Source: Porphyromonas sp.
Lineage (GTDB): Bacteria; Bacteroidota; Bacteroidia; Bacteroidales; Porphyromonadaceae
Direction: 5' to 3'
Length of the DNA: 16,160 bases
Assembly: GCA_029983505.1 (NCBI GenBank)
Contig: JASBZK010000040.1
Coordinates: 1 to 16,160, forward strand
The first letter of the stretch is position 1. Each line of letters opens with the position of its first letter. This document shows, piece by piece, positions 8,806-14,575 of the stretch. The translations under genes and the position numbers were made by a program. The notes under the pieces were generated by a model that was not told where the DNA came from, searched no databases, and was given only the letters and a program-made list of their open reading frames with translations.

Positions 8806-8856
8806 TCCTCCCTGGGAGAGCGGGAAGTCCGACACCCGGGCTCTGACTCGTGACTG

Positions 8857-8946
8857 AATTTGGTACGTACCGGGAAGAATTTTTTGCCCGTACCTACGCT
8901 TGAGCGAGACACGTACCGACGAGACCTTTTTGGTCTGTACCAAATT
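8857..8946. repeat. Intergenic palindromic repeat, copy 3 (susD-susE gap)
   Basis: This 90-bp unit has 10-bp perfect terminal inverted repeats, AATTTGGTAC (8857-8866) and GTACCAAATT (8937-8946). Inside are a bulged stem (TACCGGG with CCCGTA around an AATTTTTT loop), the box GCGAGACACGTACC, and a short stem AGACC-ttttt-GGTCT (8922-8936) ending in GGTCTGTACC. Its right end overlaps a further dyad, CAAATTT (8941-8947) and AAATTTG (8954-8960). It lies between two genes expected in one operon, so it could damp or process the transcript; this is inference. Confidence 0.7.
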
Positions 8947-9067
8947 TAGTCCGAAATTTGAAGTCAAAAGTGAGTCCGGGCAGACGCTTCGGATGATGAA
9001 TGCTCCGCTCGTAAGGACTTCTCCCCTACTCCGTCTTTTTCCGAAAAATAGAGATATACTTAAAGAT

Positions 9068-10213
9068 ATGAACGCAAAGACCATACTTTTCTCGCTCCTC
9101 CTGGCGCCCGTCTTGGCGCTTACGGGATGCGAACGAGACTTGGGCAATAACCCCATCCTGAGTGCCACACCCAAAGCCCCCGCCCTCTCGGCTTCCGCCA
9201 CGAGCGTGACTTTGGCAAAAGGCACGGCGACCGAAGTCTCTTTCACTTGGACGGCCGCAGACTACGGCACCACGGTGCCCGCGTCCTACGCACTCCGCCT
9301 CTCGAACCCCGCCGATCCCGCCTTGGCTATCGTGATTCCGGTGCCGGCGGGTGACAAAAAGCTTGTCGTGCCGTTTGACGACACTTTCAATAAAAGGCTT
9401 GTGAATGAGCTGAAGCTCGCTATGGGTAAGCCTACTAAGCTGAAGGCGGAGCTGGTTTCCTCCCTCCTCCTGGAGGCCGGCTCTCCCGAGATAGCGGACA
9501 AAGTGACCACGTCCGCTCCCCTTGAGCTTACCGTCACGCCGTTTGCTTTCCTTATGCGTCCGCCTTACTTCTACCTCGTGGGCGACATCACGGGCAGAGT
9601 GAGCTGGAATATCAATAGCACCGATTTCGCTTTCTTCGCGGACGAAAACGACACGAACGTCCTCCACTACTACGGCTACTTCAAGAACGATGCCGCGTTC
9701 AAGCTCGTACCTGAGGGTGCCGTGGGTGACTGGGGTAAGGTCGTCGGGATGAAGGATGGCAAACTCACTTTCGAAGGTGGGGAGACGAACATCAAGATCA
9801 TCCCTTCTGCAGGCCTTTACCACCTCACCCTCACGCTTAACGAGGGCGAGTTTGACCCCTCTAAGAGTACGCTCACGGCTGAGCCGATAGCCGACGCCAA
9901 GGTGTATAAAGCCATAGGACTCGTGGGCGACGCGGTCGGCTCTTGGGATAAGGACGTCCTCTTCTCCAACCCCGGCGACGACCACATCTGGGTGGCTCGC
10001 GGCGTAGAGATTAAGTCGGGCGAGTTCAAGATCCGTGCCGACGAGGCTTGGGGTACCAGCTGGGGCGGTGTGGCAAAGGGCACTTTCCCCACCGACTTCG
10101 GCAAGGCAACTTCTGCCAATGGCAATAACTGGGTGGTCACTTCCGAGACCGCCGGTACTTATGATGTCTATTTCAACGACATCACGGGAAACTATGTTTT
10201 CGTAAAGCTTTAA
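9068..10213 (+). CDS. susE: SusE-like starch-binding outer-membrane lipoprotein
   Basis: The ATG at 9068 is chosen because it gives a lipoprotein signal (MNAKTILF..LALTGC, Cys21) and 381 aa, matching Bacteroides SusE (387 aa) rather than SusF (485 aa). The frame is open back to 8900, but that start would lie inside repeat copy 3 and bury the signal peptide. Residues about 35-155 look like the Ig-like SusE N-terminal domain (FTWTAADYG, LELTVTP). Two related starch-binding domains follow: FYLVGDITGRVSWN (Trp180) and AIGLVGDAVGSWDKDVLF (Trp293). The GLVGD..SW match shows an internal duplication typical of SusE/F, where surface Trp residues stack on glucose rings. The role is non-catalytic glucan binding at the cell surface. 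There is no second copy (SusF), and a strong terminator follows directly. Confidence 0.88.
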   Translation: MNAKTILFSLLLAPVLALTGCERDLGNNPILSATPKAPALSASATSVTLAKGTATEVSFTWTAADYGTTVPASYALRLSNPADPALAIVIPVPAGDKKLVVPFDDTFNKRLVNELKLAMGKPTKLKAELVSSLLLEAGSPEIADKVTTSAPLELTVTPFAFLMRPPYFYLVGDITGRVSWNINSTDFAFFADENDTNVLHYYGYFKNDAAFKLVPEGAVGDWGKVVGMKDGKLTFEGGETNIKIIPSAGLYHLTLTLNEGEFDPSKSTLTAEPIADAKVYKAIGLVGDAVGSWDKDVLFSNPGDDHIWVARGVEIKSGEFKIRADEAWGTSWGGVAKGTFPTDFGKATSANGNNWVVTSETAGTYDVYFNDITGNYVFVKL

Positions 10214-10226
10214 TGACAACCATTTC

Positions 10227-10268
10227 GAGGTGCGGCACCCTGTGATAGCGGAGCCGCACCTCTTTTTT
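10227..10268 (+). terminator. Intrinsic terminator between susE and susA
   Basis: A perfect 10-bp stem, GAGGTGCGGC (10227-10236) and GCCGCACCTC (10253-10262), with a 16-nt loop is followed directly by six T (10263-10268). It starts 13 bp after the susE stop. The T-tract ends 24 bp before the susA ATG, leaving little room for a separate promoter, so susA is probably reached by read-through. Confidence 0.85.
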
Positions 10269-10292
10269 ATCCTACTTGTGAACCCCAACCGT

Positions 10293-12140
10293 ATGAAACT
10301 CCGTACCTTTTTCGCCCTCTCTGCCCTACTCTTTTTCTTCGGCTTCCGAGCCTCCGCCCAAGTCCTGCATACCGCCCCGCTTTTCTGGTGGAGCGGTATG
10401 AAAAACCCGCGTCTCCAGATCCTGCTGCACGGCGAGAATATGGGTACGGCAGATGTCCGCCTGAGGGACGCAGAGGGCGTAAAGCTGGAGGAAACGGTTG
10501 CTTTTCCCTCCAATCCCCGTTACCGCCTCCTTTATCTCGACCTGACGGACGCACCAAGTCAGACTTTCGTCATCGAACTGGAGCACAGGGACGGCTCACT
10601 CGAGCGCATCCCTTACGAGCTTAGGGAGCGAAACACGTCCGAGACCAAAGCCCAAGGCTTCGGCAAAACCGATGTCCTCTATCTCATTATGCCCGACCGC
10701 TTCGCCAACGGCGACCCCGCCAACGACCGCGTCCCGGGTCTCAGAGAAGAGCGCGTCGACCGCACCGACCCTTTTGCGCGGCACGGCGGAGACCTCGAAG
10801 GCATACGGAAGCACTTGGATTATTTCACCAATCTCGGCGTGACGGCTCTCTGGCTGAACCCCATCCAAATCAACGATATGGACGAGGGCTCCTATCACGG
10901 GTATGCGGTGACGGATTACTACCGGATAGACCCGCGTCTCGGCTCAAACGAAGACTTCAAAACCCTCGTCTCCGAAGCCCACGCCAACGGACTGAAAGTC
11001 ATCATGGATATGATCTTTAACCACTCCGGAAGCGGGAACTATCTCTTCACCGATATGCCGTCCGAAGATTGGTACCACTACGGCTCCCGCTTCGTCCCCT
11101 CATCGTTCAAGACGGCCACGCAGATGGACCCGTACACATCCCCGGAGGCTCGGGAAGCTGCGCTTGACGGATGGTTTGTCCGGACGATGCCCGACTTCAA
11201 CCAGAAGAACCCCCACGTCCTCACTTACCTCATACAGAATAGCATTTGGTGGATAGAGTACGCGGGAATCGACGGCATCCGTCAGGACACGCATCCTTTT
11301 GCGGACTGGGACGGGATGGCAGCGTGGTGTGGTGCAGTCCTCGCGGAGTACCCGGCTTTCAACATCGTGGGAGAGACCTGGTTCACGGACAAGAGCCAAG
11401 TCGCCTACTGGCAGAGAAACAGCCGCCTCTCTGCTCCGCGACAGAGCGACCTGCCCACCGTGATGGACTTCCCCCTCACTTTCGCTATGGCCAAGGCTTT
11501 CGACGAAGTCACTACCCCGTGGGAAAACGGTCTCCACCGCCTCTACGAGTACCTATCGAGCGATTTCGTCTTCGAGAACACGGACAGCCTCCTCGTTTTC
11601 CTCGACAACCACGACACTTCCCGCTTCACCAAAGACGCCGCCGATGCCCGGAACCTCCTCCGTTACAAACAGGCACTGACGTTCCTTCTGACCACACGGG
11701 GCATCCCCCAGATCTACTACGGCACCGAGTTTTTGATGCCGGCGGACAAGAAGAACGGCGACGGACTCCTGAGGCAGGACTTCGTCGGAGGATGGGAAGG
11801 CGACAGCCGCAGTTTCTTCGAGGGCAAGGGTTTGACGAAAGAGGAAAAAGAGGCGTACGACTTCACCCGCCGGCTCCTCTCTTGGCGCAAAGGGAACCCG
11901 CTTATCGGTGAAGGGCGCTTGGTGCAAGCTCCCCTCGTGGACGGTGTGTACCTCTACCAAAGGACTTTGGACGGGCGGAGCGCCACCGTCGTAATGAACG
12001 GCACGGACGAGACGAAGAAGATCCGCCTCTCTGATGTCCCGCTTGCGATACCTACGGGGCTCACGGATCTTTTTACCGGGAAAAAGTTCGGCGAGACGAT
12101 AGAGATCGCGCCGCACGAAGTCCTGCTCTTGGAGCCCTGA
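10293..12140 (+). CDS. susA: GH13 neopullulanase/cyclomaltodextrinase, SusA type
   Basis: 615 aa, against 617 aa for B. thetaiotaomicron SusA. The ATG at 10293 is chosen: it gives a clean Sec signal (FALSALLFFFGFRASAQ) without a lipobox, so a periplasmic enzyme. The open frame back to GTG 10230 overlaps the terminator stem. The N-terminal beta-domain has the cyclomaltodextrinase-N mark PLFWWSGMKNPRLQILLHG. The GH13 barrel shows DVLYLIMPDRFANGD, MDMIFNHSG, nucleophile D332 (GIRQDTH), acid/base E361 (IVGETW) and transition-state D441 (FLDNHDTSRF). A C-terminal beta-domain ends the chain. SusA-type enzymes split imported maltodextrins, pullulan and cyclodextrins, and SusB finishes them to glucose. 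SusG is rejected because there is no lipobox and no room for the inserted CBM58. Last of the sus genes, behind a terminator. Confidence 0.9.
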   Translation: MKLRTFFALSALLFFFGFRASAQVLHTAPLFWWSGMKNPRLQILLHGENMGTADVRLRDAEGVKLEETVAFPSNPRYRLLYLDLTDAPSQTFVIELEHRDGSLERIPYELRERNTSETKAQGFGKTDVLYLIMPDRFANGDPANDRVPGLREERVDRTDPFARHGGDLEGIRKHLDYFTNLGVTALWLNPIQINDMDEGSYHGYAVTDYYRIDPRLGSNEDFKTLVSEAHANGLKVIMDMIFNHSGSGNYLFTDMPSEDWYHYGSRFVPSSFKTATQMDPYTSPEAREAALDGWFVRTMPDFNQKNPHVLTYLIQNSIWWIEYAGIDGIRQDTHPFADWDGMAAWCGAVLAEYPAFNIVGETWFTDKSQVAYWQRNSRLSAPRQSDLPTVMDFPLTFAMAKAFDEVTTPWENGLHRLYEYLSSDFVFENTDSLLVFLDNHDTSRFTKDAADARNLLRYKQALTFLLTTRGIPQIYYGTEFLMPADKKNGDGLLRQDFVGGWEGDSRSFFEGKGLTKEEKEAYDFTRRLLSWRKGNPLIGEGRLVQAPLVDGVYLYQRTLDGRSATVVMNGTDETKKIRLSDVPLAIPTGLTDLFTGKKFGETIEIAPHEVLLLEP

Positions 12141-12142
12141 GG

Positions 12143-12173
12143 CTTGGGGGCTTGGAGAAAATGGATATATTTG
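12143..12173 (+). promoter_or_regulatory. Candidate promoter for the repeat protein at 12219
   Basis: CTTG (12143-12146) and TATATTTG (12166-12173) lie 19 bp apart, close to the Bacteroides -33 TTTG / -7 TAnnTTTG pattern. It begins 3 bp after the susA stop and gives a leader of about 40 nt. It suggests independent expression of the downstream gene; a chance match in a short gap remains possible. Confidence 0.4.
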
Positions 12174-12218
12174 GAGACGAAAGAACAGCATCCCATCCGG
12201 TAATTTTCTTTAGATCCT

Positions 12219-12869
12219 ATGAAATACTCCATCATTCTATCAGTCCTCAGCGCTCTGCTCTTCGTGGCAGAGGGCGCTTTTGCCCAAGTCCGGGCCTACA
12301 CCGAAGACGGCATCCAAGTTTTGCTCTATCCCGACGGCACCTGGAGTGCGTCCCGTGATCCCTTCGGATCGGACTACGGTCGTCGTCCGGACATCGTACC
12401 GTTTGATCCCAATGAGTCGAGGGTGGATATTTTGGGCGGAGACTTGAAGTCTGTGGAGATTATGATTCGGGGCGAAATCATTTTTGTCCTTAAGAACGGC
12501 TACCTCGACAACATCCGCATCATCGATCCCCGCGGCTATCAGCTCTTCGATATGAAGACGGGCGAAGCGGTGCGCACAGCCCGTAATAACGTCATCTTCG
12601 ACCGCAACCGCATCGTCCGCTACGGTCGGTACGATTTTAAGTACGCCTTCCACGACGGAGTCCTCGAGAGAGTAGGACCGTACGACATCGAGTACGAGTT
12701 CCCGGATAACAAAAAAGTGGAGCGTATCGGCAACTTGAAGATAGAGTACGACTTTTTCACCGATCGCATCGAGCGTATCGGCGGTGTCCGGCTGCATTTC
12801 GACGGGATACGCGGTCCCCTCGATCGGGTCTCCGGATCGAATGAGGGCGTGATCCTCACTTTCTTCTGA
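12219..12869 (+). CDS. Unrecognised secreted protein with tandem aromatic repeats
   Basis: 216 aa. I do not recognise a named family. A Sec signal peptide (about 1-23, ending GAFAQ) without a lipobox predicts export. The mature N-terminus RAYTEDGIQVLLYPDGTWSA resembles a short 'edG..V.L..DGTW' motif common in secreted Bacteroidota proteins. From about residue 130 to the end, about five tandem units of 17-18 residues follow the pattern (V/I)xR(V/I/Y)GxxxIxYxF: IVRYGRYDFKYAF, LERVGPYDIEYEF, VERIGNLKIEYDF, IERIGGVRLHFDG, and a degenerate last unit ending in TFF. This implies a repeated beta-hairpin fold. The gap after susA is 78 bp with a promoter candidate, so it may not belong to the sus transcript. 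Transcription probably ends at the palindrome at 13032. A starch-related role has no support beyond position. Confidence 0.85.
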   Translation: MKYSIILSVLSALLFVAEGAFAQVRAYTEDGIQVLLYPDGTWSASRDPFGSDYGRRPDIVPFDPNESRVDILGGDLKSVEIMIRGEIIFVLKNGYLDNIRIIDPRGYQLFDMKTGEAVRTARNNVIFDRNRIVRYGRYDFKYAFHDGVLERVGPYDIEYEFPDNKKVERIGNLKIEYDFFTDRIERIGGVRLHFDGIRGPLDRVSGSNEGVILTFF

Positions 12870-12984
12870 GCCTAAACCCTTGGCTTTGATCTCCCCAAAG
12901 ACTTGACAAAAGGGTGTCCGGTTTGCCGTCTTTGTAGATAAAAAGCCCCAAAAGCTCCACATTCCGGGCTCCGAATTCCGAACT

Positions 12985-13076
12985 AAACGAGATACGTACC
13001 GAGGCGATCGTCTCGGTCTGTACCGGAACCTAACGAGACCCGTACCAAGAAGATCTTCTCGGTACGGGTCTCGTTT
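12985..13076. repeat. Intergenic palindromic repeat, copy 4 (between convergent genes)
   Basis: The ends form a 19-bp inverted repeat with two mismatches: AAACGAGATACGTACCGAG (12985-13003) and 13058-13076. The left half contains ACCGAG-G-CGATCG-T-CTCGGT (12998-13017), a palindrome broken by one G-T pair, running into GGTCTGTACC. The right half is the 44-bp palindrome listed separately. The boxes CGAGAYACGTACC and GGTCTGTACC are shared with copies 1-3. Confidence 0.8.
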
Positions 13077-13077
13077 T
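13032..13077. terminator. 44-bp near-perfect palindrome, probable bidirectional terminator
   Basis: AACGAGACCCGTACC (13032-13046) pairs with 13061-13075 without mismatch. The centre AGAAGATCTTCT (13048-13059) is itself palindromic; only the A13047/C13060 pair fails. TTTT (13074-13077) follows on the plus strand; the minus side has a poorer T-run. It lies between the ends of two convergent genes (12869 and 13089), where a shared terminator is expected. Confidence 0.6.
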
Positions 13078-13088
13078 CGGGCTTCCCC

Positions 13089-14573
13089 TTAATGGGCTAA
13101 CCGGCTAAGAGGACTCTTTCTCACCCTTCGGGTGATGAGGCGTATGCCGAGGACTAAACCGGTGACGCTGACGACAGTGCCACCTGTGAGGAGTAAAAAC
13201 ATAATGCATCTCCAGAGGATGGGGTGTTTGTAGCTCCACAAAAATTTGAGGGAGTGCAGTCTTTGATAAGCCCAGGCATTGAGTCGTGTGGCCTTATTTC
13301 TGACTTGGAGCGCGGGCTTGTTGACACCTGCGTAAATGGTTGTGCCTTCCCCTGTCTCGACTTTGATGACAGGCAGCGTCGGTTTGTGTTTACCGGACGG
13401 GTGGGGCAGGTAGTCGTCGGTGTATTGGTCTGTGAGTTCTACCCTTGTGACTTCGGCGTCGGGAAGTTGCTCCTTGATGAAACGGAGGACATCGGCTTCG
13501 GAAATGAGCGGTTTTCGCTCGGGAGTAAAGTATTCGGTGCCCCCAACGCTTTCGACCGAGTAGATAAGATTTCCGAAGTACAATCTGTAAGAGAACTTCT
13601 TGATCCCCGAGAGACCGCGGGGCATGGTGCTTTCGGGCAGCGCGACTTCACCGGAAATCGTAGAGGGATCCGAGAGACGATAAAAGCCCTCCCTCGGCAT
13701 CGGTCCCGAAAGCCACTCGGGTAGTTTATCCAAAGACATCCATCCGCTAAACATCCAAGTCAGAACCACTATGCCGAAAAACAGCCCCGATACGTGGTGC
13801 CATTTGTACCAAATATCACGGTACGGAGTCCACTTCCCGATACCTTTCTTTCTCGCCTGCAGGCTCCTGTAAACCCCGATAATCATACCGGAAAGTATCA
13901 TGACACACCCCACAATGCCGAGGACTACGAAGAGTTTGATCCACAGATCTGTATGCTCGCGAATAGGACGGAAGTAAAGCCAATGCGGTATCGCTCCGAT
14001 ATAGGACAGAAGGCGGCGATGTGCGTCGGTCTTCTGGAGTACGGAGCCGTCCCTGCCGGAGAAATAGATCTCCGTACCGGCTTCGTCCGAGATTTTTGCC
14101 CTGTAAAAAGGAAGATCCTTCTTGCGACCGGCAAAGGGTACCCACTGATCCGGGTGAGTGATCGTGTCGATTTCGGATAGGGTGTGACCGGTGATTTTAT
14201 GGCTCAGGTCTTTCAAGTCGGCTACGGAGGGAGGCGTGTCGGGGTAGGGATTCCCGTCCGAAGAGCGAAGGAGTAGATCGCCATCGCTTCCGGACAGAAA
14301 GAACAAGGTCTCCCCTTTTCGCTTCTCTATCCCGACGGAAACAATCGTTGCGTCAGGGCTCGTGGCGCTCCTGTACAGAGCCAATGCCTCGGCCGGGTGT
14401 GGCAAAGTGTCCGAAGGCGAGAGGTCATCCAAGGTCTTGAGGACGGATGCCCTCTCTGCCCGCGGGAACGAACGATGATACGTCATTACGAATCCGGTGA
14501 GGAACCACATCACCATCAGTGGAGCCATAAGGAAGCCCAACCACTTGTGGAGGAACTGAAAAAGCTTGGGCAT
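13089..14573 (-). CDS. PepSY-domain membrane protein, probable siderophore/iron reductase (FoxB/PiuB type)
   Basis: 494 aa from the ATG at 14573; a TTG at 14582 would add three residues and overlap the upstream gene. The layout is that of PepSY-associated TM proteins: TM1 (about 9-31, HKWLGFLMAPLMVMWFLTGF), a large periplasmic PepSY-like region, TM2 (about 209-236), TM3 (about 257-281, YKWHHVSGLFFGIVVLTW), a second soluble region, and TM4 (about 453-478) with a basic cytoplasmic tail (TRRVRKS). Histidines at or near the membrane ends (H9, YHRS, the HH near 259-260, RLHS) are candidate haem ligands, as in the di-haem reductase FoxB. Such proteins take electrons through the inner membrane to free iron from siderophores. 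The upstream receptor gene ends 2 bp before this ATG, so translation is probably coupled. Family is well supported; reductase activity is inferred. Confidence 0.85.
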   Translation of the reverse strand: MPKLFQFLHKWLGFLMAPLMVMWFLTGFVMTYHRSFPRAERASVLKTLDDLSPSDTLPHPAEALALYRSATSPDATIVSVGIEKRKGETLFFLSGSDGDLLLRSSDGNPYPDTPPSVADLKDLSHKITGHTLSEIDTITHPDQWVPFAGRKKDLPFYRAKISDEAGTEIYFSGRDGSVLQKTDAHRRLLSYIGAIPHWLYFRPIREHTDLWIKLFVVLGIVGCVMILSGMIIGVYRSLQARKKGIGKWTPYRDIWYKWHHVSGLFFGIVVLTWMFSGWMSLDKLPEWLSGPMPREGFYRLSDPSTISGEVALPESTMPRGLSGIKKFSYRLYFGNLIYSVESVGGTEYFTPERKPLISEADVLRFIKEQLPDAEVTRVELTDQYTDDYLPHPSGKHKPTLPVIKVETGEGTTIYAGVNKPALQVRNKATRLNAWAYQRLHSLKFLWSYKHPILWRCIMFLLLTGGTVVSVTGLVLGIRLITRRVRKSPLSRLAH

Positions 14574-14575
14574 AA

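Noticed and set aside
8900..9067. ATG start at 8900 for the SusE-like protein
   Set aside because: It lies inside repeat copy 3 and would put 56 residues before an otherwise ideal lipoprotein signal.
10230..10292. GTG start at 10230 that would lengthen susA by 21 residues
   Set aside because: The GTG lies inside the left arm of a perfect intrinsic terminator, and the ATG at 10293 gives a normal signal peptide and the expected length.
10293..12140. Calling the GH13 enzyme SusG
   Set aside because: It lacks a lipobox and the inserted CBM58, and its N-terminal domain and length match SusA.
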